Notes: generated by a model from the letters alone, not told the origin. A DNA stretch of 64,000 nt from Nocardia rhamnosiphila NBRC 108938 (GCF_000720425.1 NZ_JOAJ01000002.1:496001-560000); one strand, 5' to 3'; shown: positions 42,148-50,966, counted from the first letter of the stretch. Translations and numbers: made by a program.

Positions 42148-43729
42148 GCAGGATGGATGCCGCAATACCCTCTCGGATCAAATGTTTCTGGATCTTGCCG
42201 CTGGGGGTGCGGGGGAAGTCCGTGGCCTCGAACAACCGCTCCGGAAACTTCTGCCGTGCCACTCCCGCGCCCTCGAAGAAGGCCCGCACCTCCGCCCGGG
42301 ACGGGAGCTCACATCCCGGCTGCAGCCGCAGCACCGCCCCCACCACCTCCCCGAACCGTTCGTCGGGTAAGGCGATCACCACCGACTCCGCGACCTGCGG
42401 CATGGCGTCGAGCACATCCTCCACCTCGCGTGCCCCCACGTTCTCGCCGCCGCGGATCACCACATCGGCTTTGCGATCGGTGATGGTCAGGCAGCCGTCG
42501 GCATCCAGCACCCCGATATCGCCGGTGTGATACCAGCCGTCGGCGTCGAACGCCCGCGCGGTCAGCTCCGGATCGGTGTAGCCCAGGCACAGATCCGGTC
42601 CGCGGCTGAGGATCTCGCCGTCCGCGGCGATCCTTATCTCCACACCCGGCATGGGCCGGCCGTCGGTGGTGAGCCGCTCGCGCGCGGGGGCGTCGAGCGC
42701 GGAGGCCGTGATGGACGGATGCTCGGTACTGCCGTAGGCACGGAAGGCGATCACGCCCAGATCGGTCAGCGTCCGCGTCACGGCGGCCGGCACAGCCGAA
42801 CCCCCGAGCCCCACATAGCGCATATGTGCGAGATGCCCCGGGGTGTAGTCGGGGTGCTCGACCATACTCGTGACGAAATACGGTGGGCCGCCACCCACCA
42901 CGAGCCCGTCGGATCGCATGAGCGCCAGCGCCCGCCCCGGATCCCAGACGTCGAGCAGGTTCACCGGCCGGCCGTGCAGTACCGGGAGCAGGCAGGCGCC
43001 CACCATTCCGATGAAGTGACCCACCGGGGTGGCGGTCAGCTGGTCTCCACGGTCCTCCCTGTTCCGTTCCGCGAGCTGCACCGATTCGCAGCCGAGGGTC
43101 TGATGGCTGTGCACGACACCCTTGGGCGCGCTCGTCGTCCCGGAGGTGAAGGCGATGAGCGCGGGGGCGGCCGGGTCGGCGGGCAGTACTCCCGGCATGG
43201 GTTCGTCGGCGAGCAGATCGTCGAAATCGCGCCCCACCACGCCCACGACGGGCACCTCGGCACAGACCTCCGGATCGTGCACGGTACGACCGAACTCGGC
43301 CATGGTGATGAAAACCCGCGGCCGGGCGACCCGCAGGATATGGCCCAGTTCCCTGCGCCCGTAGAAGTGCACGATCGGCACCACCGCGGCACCCAGGAAT
43401 GACGCCGCCCAGAAGGTCGCCGCGGCTTCCATCCAGTTCGGCAGCTGGAACGCCAGGACATCACCGGGGCCGACGCCCCGGGCCCGCAGGCCCGCGGCCA
43501 GCCGCCGGGCGACCCGTTCGACCTCGGCGAACGTCCCCCGCCAGGGCCGCACCTCGGAATGCACCCGGAATTCGGTCTCCGGCGCGGCGGCCAGGCCGCG
43601 GCTCAGCAGATCGCCCATGGTGTCGCCGGTCCACCAGCCCTCGGCGATATACCGGGCGCGTAGTTCGTCGGCCACCATCCGGGTCACCGGACCCCACCTC
43701 GAATATGCCGGTCGGACATAACGGTTCAC
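42140..43729 (-). CDS. Acyl-CoA ligase (AMP-binding family)
   Basis: The 529-residue enzyme has all adenylate-forming motifs: FTSGTTSAPKGVVHSHQ (P-loop), YGSTEHPSIT, GWYHTGDIGVLDADGCLTI, DRKADVVIRGGENVG and PRTPSGKIQKH with the catalytic lysine. It activates a carboxylic acid as AMP ester and then CoA thioester. Relatives include cyclohexanecarboxylate, cinnamate and fatty acid ligases; the substrate cannot be told from the motifs. It is upstream of, and on the same strand as, the KstD/Mhp run. Divergent from it across 457 bases lies the mycofactocin-type SDR. Confidence 0.9.
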   Translation of the reverse strand: MNRYVRPAYSRWGPVTRMVADELRARYIAEGWWTGDTMGDLLSRGLAAAPETEFRVHSEVRPWRGTFAEVERVARRLAAGLRARGVGPGDVLAFQLPNWMEAAATFWAASFLGAAVVPIVHFYGRRELGHILRVARPRVFITMAEFGRTVHDPEVCAEVPVVGVVGRDFDDLLADEPMPGVLPADPAAPALIAFTSGTTSAPKGVVHSHQTLGCESVQLAERNREDRGDQLTATPVGHFIGMVGACLLPVLHGRPVNLLDVWDPGRALALMRSDGLVVGGGPPYFVTSMVEHPDYTPGHLAHMRYVGLGGSAVPAAVTRTLTDLGVIAFRAYGSTEHPSITASALDAPARERLTTDGRPMPGVEIRIAADGEILSRGPDLCLGYTDPELTARAFDADGWYHTGDIGVLDADGCLTITDRKADVVIRGGENVGAREVEDVLDAMPQVAESVVIALPDERFGEVVGAVLRLQPGCELPSRAEVRAFFEGAGVARQKFPERLFEATDFPRTPSGKIQKHLIREGIAASILRE

Positions 43730-44186
43730 CCCTTCCGCGCCGGCGGAATGCCCGGCACCCCATTCGAGGCGCCCGCGCGAGCGCGTCGGAGTCGTATCCG
43801 CCGACTGGTGAAAATGGAATTCTCTATCGAAGCGAACGATAAAATCGCCTCAGGCTTTCGGCAGGCCGCGCCCGTTACCGGTTCTCGGCAGCCGAATTGC
43901 CGCGTCGGCCGGAATCGGACCATCGACCAGGCTTCTTCCGAAACCTTGCCGCCGAGCCCACAGGTAGAGTACCGTTCTCGTATGCGAAAACGTAGTTCTT
44001 TTCGCATACGAGAACAGCCGTATGTCCGCAGCCGGTACCCGGCGGTGCTGGGTCGACACCGAATCGGGGCCGCGGCCGGATCGACGCGCGGCGCGCGCCG
44101 CGCACCCTGCCCCGTGCCCGCGGCCGCTCCCGGCGGTCCGGCACACCGGGCAGGTGGCTCCCGAAAACAGATCGAAAGGGAATGCT
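43730..44186. other. Divergent promoter region, 457 bases, between ligase and SDR genes
   Basis: No gene is supported here. The main feature is the long inverted repeat at 43,974-44,015. The ends hold the two promoters, with AAAGGGA as ribosome site for the SDR at 44,187. Nothing else recognisable was seen. Confidence 0.6.
43974..44015. promoter_or_regulatory. Perfect 17-bp inverted repeat with 8-base spacer
   Basis: GTTCTCGTATGCGAAAA and TTTTCGCATACGAGAAC are perfect inverse copies separated by CGTAGTTC. It lies about 245 bases from the ligase start and 170 bases from the SDR start in a divergent gap, so it could serve both promoters. Long arms and A/T tracts within otherwise GC-rich DNA suggest two regulator half-sites. 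Confidence 0.65.
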
Positions 44187-45047
44187 GTGGGACGTGTCGA
44201 AGGCAAAGTCGCATTCATCACGGGCGCCGCACGCGGTCAGGGCCGTAGCCACGCCGTACGACTGGCCGAGGAAGGCGCCGACATCATCGCGGTCGACCTC
44301 TGCCAGAACATGTCGACCATCGGTTACCCGCTGGCCTCGCCCGAGGATCTCGAGGAAACCGTGCGCCTGGTCGAGAAGACCGGCCGCCGAATCATCGCGT
44401 CCCAGACCGATGTCCGTGACGCCGTCGCCCTGAAAGCGGCACTGGACGCGGGCGTCGCCGAGTTCGGCAAGCTCGATATCGTGATCGCCCAGGCCGGCGT
44501 CGCGGGTATGAAGGGCGCACCGGATATCCAGGCGTGGACCGATGTGATCAACACGAACCTGGTCGGCACCATCAACGCCATCCAGGCCGCGCTCCCGCAT
44601 CTCGGCGAGGGCGCCTCCATCGTGGCCACCGGCTCCACCGCGGCAATGGTGGACACCAGCAAGGTCGACAATCCCGGTTCGGACCTCGGCGGTATGGCCT
44701 ACGTGCATTCCAAGCGCGCCCTGTCGTACTACGTCTTCGATATCGCCCGGCACCTGTCCCCCCGCGGTATCCGCGCCAACGTGGTCCACCCCACCAACTG
44801 CAACACCGACATGCTGCAGAGCGAGCCGATGTACCGCTCGTTCCGGCCCGATCTCGAGAACCCCACCCGCGCCGACGCGGAACCGGCCTTCTATGTCCAG
44901 CAGGCCATGAAGACACCGTGGATCGAACCGGTCGACATCTCCAACGCCATCCTGTTCCTCGTCTCCGACGAAGCCCGCTTCGTCACCGGTATGCAGTTGC
45001 GCGTCGACGCCGGCGGCTACCTGAAGTGGTACGACCACAAACTCTGA
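44187..45047 (+). CDS. Mycofactocin-coupled SDR family oxidoreductase
   Basis: GTG 44187 follows AAAGGGA and gives 286 residues. The hallmarks of the carveol-dehydrogenase/mycofactocin-coupled group are present: ITGAARGQGRSHAVRLAEEG, then an insertion after the nucleotide-binding strand (DLCQNMSTIGYPLASPEDLE), IAQAGVAGM in place of NNAG, and YVHSKRALSYYV at the active site. These enzymes hold NAD(H) tightly and pass electrons to the peptide cofactor mycofactocin. It heads the plus-strand run with a P450, amidohydrolases and a Rieske protein. Substrate is probably a hydrophobic secondary alcohol. Confidence 0.92.
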   Translation: MGRVEGKVAFITGAARGQGRSHAVRLAEEGADIIAVDLCQNMSTIGYPLASPEDLEETVRLVEKTGRRIIASQTDVRDAVALKAALDAGVAEFGKLDIVIAQAGVAGMKGAPDIQAWTDVINTNLVGTINAIQAALPHLGEGASIVATGSTAAMVDTSKVDNPGSDLGGMAYVHSKRALSYYVFDIARHLSPRGIRANVVHPTNCNTDMLQSEPMYRSFRPDLENPTRADAEPAFYVQQAMKTPWIEPVDISNAILFLVSDEARFVTGMQLRVDAGGYLKWYDHKL

Positions 45048-45210
45048 CCCCGCCCGGCCACGCCGGTGCCGGCGGCGCGCGCACGCAGGCGATCGTTGCG
45101 CGTGCCGCCACACCGGTGGCGAGTCGGCACCCGACTCCCGGAGCGGCGCAGAGTTCCGGGCCCCGGCGAAGGTTCGCCGCACCCAGTGATCAGCAGAGGG
45201 ACTACAGACC

Positions 45211-46575
45211 GTGACTTCTACGGATAACGACCAGCGCAAGCAGAACCGGTACCACTTCGATCGGCACACCCCCGAATACCGCGAGCAGTTCACCGAGATC
45301 ACCCACGAGATGCACGCGAAATGCCCGGTGGCGTGGACCGACACCTACGACGGGCACTGGGTCGCGGCCGGCGGAAACGCGGTCTTCGAACTGGCGCGCT
45401 GCCCCGAGGTCTCGGTCGATCACGACGTGCACAACGAACGTCGCGGCTACCAGGGTATTTCCATCCCCAAGGCACAGCGGGCCGCCCTGGTCCGCGGCGG
45501 CATGCTGGAGATGGACGAACCGGAACACCGCACCTACCGCTCCGTGCTCAATCCGTATCTGTCCCCCGCCGCCGTCAAACGCTGGCAGCCTTTCATCGAC
45601 GAAATCGTGCGGGCCTGCCTGGACGAGAAGATCGAAACCGGCCGTATCGATTTCGTGGACGATCTGGCCAATATCGTCCCGGCGGTCCTGACCCTGGCCA
45701 TGCTGGGCATTCCGCTCGTGAAATGGTCGGTGTACAGCGATCCGGTGCACGCCTCGGTGTACACACCGGAGGATTCGCCCGATGCCCCGCGCGTCGCCGA
45801 AATGCATCGGACCATGGGCATCGATATCCTCACCAGTCTCCACGAAGCGAAGACCGCCCCCCGTCCGGGCCTGATCAAGGCACTCACCGAACTGCGCATC
45901 GACGGTGAGCCCGCGCCCGATATGGAACTTCTGGGCATGATGGGTCTGCTCATCGGCGGCGGTTTCGACACCACCACCGCGCTCACCGCGCATTCACTGG
46001 AATGGCTGTCGGAGAACCCGGCTCAGCGGGAGGAGCTCAGCCGGGACCGCGACGAACTACTCGACTCGGCCACCGAGGAATTCCTGCGCTACTTCACTCC
46101 CGCGCCCGGTGACGGCCGCACCATCGCCGACGACTGCACCTACCAGAACACCGAGTTCCGCGAGGGCGAGCGGCTGTGGTTGTCCTGGGCGATGGCCAAC
46201 CGTGACGAATCCATCTTCCCGGACCCCGACGATATCGTGCTGGACCGTAAGGGCAACCGGCACTTCAGTTTCGGGCTCGGCGTGCACCGGTGCATCGGAT
46301 CCAATGTCGCCCGCACCGTGTTCAAGTCGATGTTGCTGGCGGTGCTCGACCGGATGCCGGACTACACGTGCGACCCCGAGGGCACGGTCCACTACGACAC
46401 CATCGGTGTCATCCAGGGCATGCGGCATCTGCCGGCCACCTTCACCCCGGGCAAACGGCTGGGGCCCGGTCTGGACGAGACTCTGGCTCAGCTGCAGCGC
46501 ATCTGCGACGAGCAGGGCCTGGCCGCGCCGGTAACCGAACGGCCCGACGCCGCGGTGATCGACTTCGACTACTGA
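45211..46575 (+). CDS. Cytochrome P450
   Basis: GTG 45211 gives 454 residues, somewhat long for the class because of a C-terminal extension after the haem region (GPGLDETLAQLQRICDEQGL). The I-helix motif is GGFDTT (250-255) rather than AGxET, ExxR is at 290-293 (EEFLRYFTP), and the haem loop is FSFGLGVHRCIGSN with Cys361. It is distinct from the two P450s at 26.4-28.9 kb. A hairpin follows at 46,584. No ferredoxin gene is adjacent; the Rieske protein or the ferredoxin at 52,395 could supply electrons. Confidence 0.92.
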   Translation: MTSTDNDQRKQNRYHFDRHTPEYREQFTEITHEMHAKCPVAWTDTYDGHWVAAGGNAVFELARCPEVSVDHDVHNERRGYQGISIPKAQRAALVRGGMLEMDEPEHRTYRSVLNPYLSPAAVKRWQPFIDEIVRACLDEKIETGRIDFVDDLANIVPAVLTLAMLGIPLVKWSVYSDPVHASVYTPEDSPDAPRVAEMHRTMGIDILTSLHEAKTAPRPGLIKALTELRIDGEPAPDMELLGMMGLLIGGGFDTTTALTAHSLEWLSENPAQREELSRDRDELLDSATEEFLRYFTPAPGDGRTIADDCTYQNTEFREGERLWLSWAMANRDESIFPDPDDIVLDRKGNRHFSFGLGVHRCIGSNVARTVFKSMLLAVLDRMPDYTCDPEGTVHYDTIGVIQGMRHLPATFTPGKRLGPGLDETLAQLQRICDEQGLAAPVTERPDAAVIDFDY

Positions 46576-46583
46576 CCGCACGG

Positions 46584-46614
46584 TACCGGCCGATACCGCG
46601 GGGTTCGGCCGGTA
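46584..46614 (+). terminator. Hairpin after P450
   Basis: TACCGGCCGA and TCGGCCGGTA form perfect 10-bp arms around an 11-base loop, followed by TCTCTCTCC. It may terminate or attenuate transcription between P450 and amidohydrolase genes. Confidence 0.55.
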
Positions 46615-46629
46615 TCTCTCTCCGACGAG

Positions 46630-47730
46630 GTGATCGCGATGCAGGACCTGCCCGACGGCACCCGCACTCCGGTGATCGACACCAGCGTGCACATCTTCTT
46701 CCGCTCCAACGACGATATGCGCTCTTATCTGAACGAACCGTTCAAGAGTCGCGGTATCCCGGACCCGGAAATGGACTGGTACGGCGCACCGGGTGGCGAG
46801 TACGTCAAGGGTGCCCGCGGGCCCCACAAGGGGTACCCGGGTTCGGACCCGGAATTCGTCGGGCAGCACCTCTTCGAAGAGCGCGGGGTGGATGTGGCCG
46901 TGCTGCATCCGATGACCCGCGGCATCCTGCCCGACCGCCATCTCACCACCGCGGTACTGTCCGCCCACAACGACATGATGGTGTCACGCTGGCTCGACAG
47001 CGGCACCTACTGTGATCACTTCCGCGGCACACTGCGGGTGAATCCCGAGGATATCGGCGGAGCGCTGCGCGAGATCGATCGCCTCGGCGGCCATCCGCGG
47101 ATCGTTCAGCTCGGGATCCCCCTGCAATCGCGGGAAGTCTACGGAAAACCGCAGTTCTGGCCGCTGTGGGAGGCGGCGGCAGCGGCGAACCTGCCGGTCG
47201 CCGCGCATATCGAGACCGGGGAGAGTATCGGTCTGCCGCCGACCCCGTCCGGGCATGCGCGCACCTACGAGCAGTACTACGGGTTCATGGGGCTGAACTA
47301 CCTCTACCACCTCATGAACATGATCGCGGAGGGTGTGTTCGAACGGTATCCGGGCCTGAAATTCGTCTGGGCCGACGGCGGCGCCGATCTGCTGACCCCG
47401 TTCACCTGGCGGATGGACACCTTCGGCCGGCCCCACCTCGAACAAACCCCCTGGGCACCGCGGATGCCCAGCGACTATCTGCCCGGCCACGTGTACTTCG
47501 TGCACGCCACGATCGACGGCCCCGGCGATGCCCCCCACGCCGCCGAATGGCTGAACTTCACCGGTAAGGACGACATGGTGATGTTCGGGTCCAGTTACCC
47601 GCACTGGCACAGCGGCGATACCGACACCCTGCCCGCCGCGCTGACCCCGCAGCAGCGCGAAAAACTGTACTGGCGCAATGCCGCCGCCTTGTACAGCATC
47701 GATATCGACGCGGTCACCGCGGTCGGCTGA
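46630..47730 (+). CDS. Amidohydrolase_2-family protein (first copy)
   Basis: The 366-residue protein (ATG at 46,639 is an alternative) has the fold signature of the ACMSD/decarboxylase group: DTSVHIFF near the start in place of DxHxH, PVAAHIETGESIGLPPTP in the middle, FVWADGGADLLTPFTWRMD, and GSSYPHWHSGDTDTLPAAL near the end. Metal ligands are partly changed (TSVH), so metal binding may differ. Relatives decarboxylate or hydrolyse aromatic acids or cyclic intermediates. Its stop overlaps a micro-ORF of the same family as those at 17.2-17.5 kb, which in turn couples it to the next amidohydrolase. Confidence 0.83.
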   Translation: MIAMQDLPDGTRTPVIDTSVHIFFRSNDDMRSYLNEPFKSRGIPDPEMDWYGAPGGEYVKGARGPHKGYPGSDPEFVGQHLFEERGVDVAVLHPMTRGILPDRHLTTAVLSAHNDMMVSRWLDSGTYCDHFRGTLRVNPEDIGGALREIDRLGGHPRIVQLGIPLQSREVYGKPQFWPLWEAAAAANLPVAAHIETGESIGLPPTPSGHARTYEQYYGFMGLNYLYHLMNMIAEGVFERYPGLKFVWADGGADLLTPFTWRMDTFGRPHLEQTPWAPRMPSDYLPGHVYFVHATIDGPGDAPHAAEWLNFTGKDDMVMFGSSYPHWHSGDTDTLPAALTPQQREKLYWRNAAALYSIDIDAVTAVG

Positions 47731-47825
47731 TGCTGCTGCGGGCGGCCGCATCCGCGATAGGGCGATACCTCCGCCTTCGCTACGGCCTCCGCCGACCATA
47801 TGCAGCCCCAACGAAGGAGGCGTGA
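47730..47825 (+). CDS. Micro-ORF, 31 aa, coupling two amidohydrolase genes
   Basis: ATG 47730 shares its A with the preceding stop (TGATG), and its own stop shares its last A with the next start (TGATG at 47,823-47,827). The core RYLRLRYGLRRP and a tail with APTKE match the tandem micro-ORFs at 17,215-17,493. It has a longer N-terminus (LLRAAASAIG). AAGGAGG in its last codons is the ribosome site of the next gene. Spacer-encoded peptide or pure translational relay cannot be decided. Confidence 0.6.
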   Translation: MLLRAAASAIGRYLRLRYGLRRPYAAPTKEA

Positions 47826-48970
47826 TGACAACAGCACAGGTACGGGCGCGTGTACCGTCCACGGAGCTGGTTCCGGTTCGCGTCGTGGATTCCGATGTCC
47901 ATCCGGTCCCCCGGCGGGGCGATCTGGTGGACCATATCCCGGAACCGTGGCGCACCTCGTTCTTCCTCGGTCACCGGGTCGGCGACACCATCGTCTACGA
48001 CGCGCCCGACTACGCCCATTCCAAGGCGATGCGGGTGGACACCTTCCCCGCGAACGGCGAGTTCCCCGGTAGCGACCCCGATATGGCGTTCCGCCAGCTC
48101 ATCATGGAGGCCGGCTCGGATATCGTCATCCTCGAACCGACAGTGAAGGCGACCCGGTTGCCCGAGGCGACGGCCGCGATGGCCACCGCCGTGAACCGGT
48201 GGCTGGACGCGCAATGGCTGGACGCGCACAACAACTGGCACCGGCGCTGGCGCGGCTCGATCTGTGTGGCCATCGACGATCCGCGGGCCGCGGTCGCCGA
48301 GATCGAGCACTGGGCCGGGCACGAATACATGGCGCAGATCCTCATCAAGGCCGAACCCCGCCCGTCGTGGGGCGATACCCGCTACGACCCGATCTGGGCG
48401 GCCGCGGTGAAACACGATATTCCGGTGAGCTGCCATCTCAGTCGCGGCGCCTACGAGACCATGCCCATGCCGCCGGTCGGTTTCCCCAGCTACAACCATG
48501 ATTTCATGGTCACCTACTCGCTGCTGGCGGCGAACCAGGTCATGAGCCTGATCTTCGACGGGGTCTTCGATCGGTTCCCGGCGCTGCGCATCGTCTTCGT
48601 GGAGCACGCGTTCACCTGGATCCTGCCGCTCATGTGGCGGATGGACGCGATCTACGCGGCGCGCGGGTCGTTCATGTCGATCACCCGGAAGCCCTCCGAA
48701 TACGTGAAGGAACACATCAGGTTCACCACCCAGCCGCTGGACTACCCGGAGGACAAAACCGAACTCACCCGGGCCTTCGAATGGATGGAAGCGGACAAGA
48801 TCCTGCTGTACTCCTCGGACTATCCGCACTGGACCTTCGACGACCCGCGCTGGCTGGTGAAACACCTGCCGCGCGCGGCCCGGGACAACGTCATGTTCCG
48901 CAACGGTATCGAGACCTATCATCTGCCGGAGACCGTACCGGCGCTGCCCGGACAGATGCGGGTGCACTGA
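47825..48970 (+). CDS. Amidohydrolase_2-family protein (second copy)
   Basis: ATG 47825 has a strong AAGGAGG site and gives 381 residues. Family features are RVVDSDVHPVPRRGDLVDHI (DxDxH-like metal site), PVSCHLSRGAYETMPMPPVG, RIVFVEHAFTWILPLMWRMD and LLYSSDYPHWTFDDPRW. The metal motif is more canonical than in the first copy, so the pair may form a hetero-oligomer with one active and one structural chain. That is inference from the pairing and coupling. The Rieske gene follows with a one-base overlap (TGATG). Confidence 0.85.
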   Translation: MTTAQVRARVPSTELVPVRVVDSDVHPVPRRGDLVDHIPEPWRTSFFLGHRVGDTIVYDAPDYAHSKAMRVDTFPANGEFPGSDPDMAFRQLIMEAGSDIVILEPTVKATRLPEATAAMATAVNRWLDAQWLDAHNNWHRRWRGSICVAIDDPRAAVAEIEHWAGHEYMAQILIKAEPRPSWGDTRYDPIWAAAVKHDIPVSCHLSRGAYETMPMPPVGFPSYNHDFMVTYSLLAANQVMSLIFDGVFDRFPALRIVFVEHAFTWILPLMWRMDAIYAARGSFMSITRKPSEYVKEHIRFTTQPLDYPEDKTELTRAFEWMEADKILLYSSDYPHWTFDDPRWLVKHLPRAARDNVMFRNGIETYHLPETVPALPGQMRVH

Positions 48971-49503
48971 TGACGGAGGAGTTCGAGACGCCCGGTGCGG
49001 CTCCCGTACCGGACGAGCAGGCCGCGATGAGTGGCGCAGCCGCGCAGTCGGCGAGCACGGGACAGCCCGGGGCGACCGCAGACGCACAGCCGACGGGCGC
49101 CGGGACTCCCGGGGCGGCCGAAGGCGAACGGGTCCGGCTCGCCCAGGGCCGCGAACACGTGGTGGCCACCGTGGACGAGATCCCGCCCGGATCCTCCAAG
49201 GTGGTGCCGATCGGCCGGCACGGGGTCGGTGTCTACAACGTCGGCGGCACCTTCTACGCCATCGCCAACTACTGTCCGCACGAGGGCGGCCCGCTGTGCG
49301 CGGGCCGGACCCGCGGTCGCACGGTGGTCGACGAATCGGTCCCCGGCGATTCGGTGATGGTGCGCGACAACGAGTTCATCTACTGCCCGTGGCACCAGTG
49401 GGGTTTCGAACTGGCCACCGGTACCACCGCGGTGAAACCCGAATGGAGTATCCGCACCTATCCGGTGCGGGTGGTCGGTGACGACGTGCTGGTCACCGCC
49501 TGA
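48970..49503 (+). CDS. Rieske [2Fe-2S] protein with long cluster spacer
   Basis: The 177-residue protein has an Ala/Gly/Thr/Pro-rich disordered N-terminus (1-55) and a Rieske fold after it: YCPHEGGPLCAG (C102, H104) and YCPWHQWGFELATG (C139, H142). The 34 residues between H104 and C139 are about twice the usual 15-19, owing to an insertion around RGRTVVDESVPGDSVMV. It probably carries electrons to a partner oxygenase or P450. It overlaps the second amidohydrolase gene, so a joint function is likely. No Rieske oxygenase alpha subunit is encoded in the window. Confidence 0.88.
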   Translation: MTEEFETPGAAPVPDEQAAMSGAAAQSASTGQPGATADAQPTGAGTPGAAEGERVRLAQGREHVVATVDEIPPGSSKVVPIGRHGVGVYNVGGTFYAIANYCPHEGGPLCAGRTRGRTVVDESVPGDSVMVRDNEFIYCPWHQWGFELATGTTAVKPEWSIRTYPVRVVGDDVLVTA

Positions 49504-49533
49504 TCCGGCACCGCCGGAAAACCTACGACGACC

Positions 49534-49556
49534 CGGCCGGCCCAGTGGGCCGGCCG
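49534..49556. terminator. Strong GC hairpin after Rieske gene
   Basis: CGGCCGGCCC and GGGCCGGCCG form perfect 10-bp arms with a 3-base loop, 31 bases after the Rieske stop. No T-run follows. It could terminate transcription or protect the 3' end of the upstream message. Confidence 0.6.
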
Positions 49557-49605
49557 CGGGAGTGCCCGCCACGGTCTACTCCCCGAACCCTTCCAGGAGT
49601 GTGCG

Positions 49606-50475
49606 ATGCCCGCGGTAACGGTGAACGGCGGCAAGGTCGTCTACGAGCTACTCGGCGCGGCCGGAGATCTCATCGTGCTCACCCCCGGCGGCCGCTACAG
49701 CAAGGATATTCCCGGGCTCCGGCCGCTGGCCGAGGCGCTGGTCGCCGGCGGGTACCGGGTACTGCTGTGGGACCGGCCCAACTGCGGCGCCTCCGATATC
49801 CAATTCTTCGGGCAGACCGAATCGCATATGCGTGCCGAAACGCTGGCCGGGTTGCTCGCCGAACTCGACACCGGTCCGGTGATCCTGGCCGGCGGTTCCG
49901 GTGGCGCCCGCGATTCGATGCTCACCACCATGCTGTATCCGGATCTGGTCACCGATCTCGTGCTGTGGAATATCGTCGGCGGGGTCTACGGCACCTTCAA
50001 TCTCGGTGCCTACTACGTGCTGCCGAGCCTGCAGGCGGTGCGAGGGCTGGGTGTCGAGGGACTGCCGCGGATGCGGGAGTGGCGGGAACGGATCGCGGAG
50101 AACCCGGACAACGAGCAGCGGCTGCGGTCGCTGGACCCGGAAGAGTTCGTGAAGCTGTCGCTGCGCTGGCTCAACGCCTATGTACCGAAACCGGGACAGA
50201 CGATTCCGGGCGTGGACGACGAGATGTTCGAACGGATCCGGGTGCCCACCCTCATCATCCGGGGCGGGGCGCACGATCTGGACCATCCCAAACGGACCTC
50301 ACTCGAGGTGAGCTGCCTGATCGAGGGATCCACCCTCATCGATCCGCCGTGGCCCGAGGACGCCTGGGAGCGCGCGATGGAGGACCGGGCCCAGGGCCGG
50401 GTGCAGCAGTACAACATGTTCGACACCTGGGTGCTGGCGGCGCCGCAGATCCTGAAATTCCTGGGCGCGCGATGA
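49606..50475 (+). CDS. Alpha/beta hydrolase
   Basis: The 289-residue protein has VLLWDRPNCGASDIQFFGQT, nucleophile elbow ILAGGSGGARDSML, and the acidic site in LIIRGGAHDLDHPKRTSLEV. The usual HG oxyanion motif is replaced by LTPGGRYSKD. The expected C-terminal histidine is not obvious, since the segment after DLDHPKRTS (IDPPWPEDAWERAMEDRAQG) has none in the normal place; the His in AHDLDHP is a possible substitute. It follows the Rieske gene after a hairpin and is the last gene of the plus-strand run. Confidence 0.83.
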   Translation: MPAVTVNGGKVVYELLGAAGDLIVLTPGGRYSKDIPGLRPLAEALVAGGYRVLLWDRPNCGASDIQFFGQTESHMRAETLAGLLAELDTGPVILAGGSGGARDSMLTTMLYPDLVTDLVLWNIVGGVYGTFNLGAYYVLPSLQAVRGLGVEGLPRMREWRERIAENPDNEQRLRSLDPEEFVKLSLRWLNAYVPKPGQTIPGVDDEMFERIRVPTLIIRGGAHDLDHPKRTSLEVSCLIEGSTLIDPPWPEDAWERAMEDRAQGRVQQYNMFDTWVLAAPQILKFLGAR

Positions 50476-50492
50476 ACGGGTCGCCCGCGCCC

Positions 50493-50966
50493 TCAGACCG
50501 CCCGGATCCGGACCTCGCAGTTGGTGGAGGCCTCCAGCGCGGTGTGGATCCGGCTCTCCGGGACCCGCTCCAGATCGGATTCGCGCAGCAGCACCTGCAG
50601 GATGTCGTAGCCCTCGGTGCCCGGCACCCGGACGATCTCCCCGGTGAGCCCGAATCCCGCCAGGACCCCGTACGCGTCCGCATCGGTACCGCGACTCACG
50701 TAAGTGATCACGCCCGGCACCGCCGCCGTACCGAACACCCGCGCGCACTCCGCGACCACCCGTTCGGTATCGGCCGCGGCGTCGGCGGTGTCCAGCAGCA
50801 CCTGCAGTTCCCGGCGGCCGCGCGGCGCGGCAGTCAGGTCCCGGTCCAGGAGCCGGGCGCCGGATTCGGCGAGACCCGCGGCCAACTCGGCCGTACCCCG
50901 GACCAGCGAGTCGGCGGCCAGTTCACCGGCCGGGTCCACGTTCACCCGCAGCACCGCAGTTCGCAT
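50493..50966 (-). CDS. Hypothetical protein, 157 aa
   Basis: ATG 50966 begins MRTAVLRVNVDPAGELAADS. The product looks like a small alpha/beta protein: LQVLLDTADAAADTERVVAE, then VITYVSRGTDADAYGVLAGF and YDILQVLLRESDLERVPESR. No family is recognised. It lies alone on the minus strand between the alpha/beta hydrolase and the NuoF-like gene and has a weak ribosome site, so the exact start is uncertain. Codon use resembles the neighbours, supporting a real gene. Confidence 0.6.
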   Translation of the reverse strand: MRTAVLRVNVDPAGELAADSLVRGTAELAAGLAESGARLLDRDLTAAPRGRRELQVLLDTADAAADTERVVAECARVFGTAAVPGVITYVSRGTDADAYGVLAGFGLTGEIVRVPGTEGYDILQVLLRESDLERVPESRIHTALEASTNCEVRIRAV

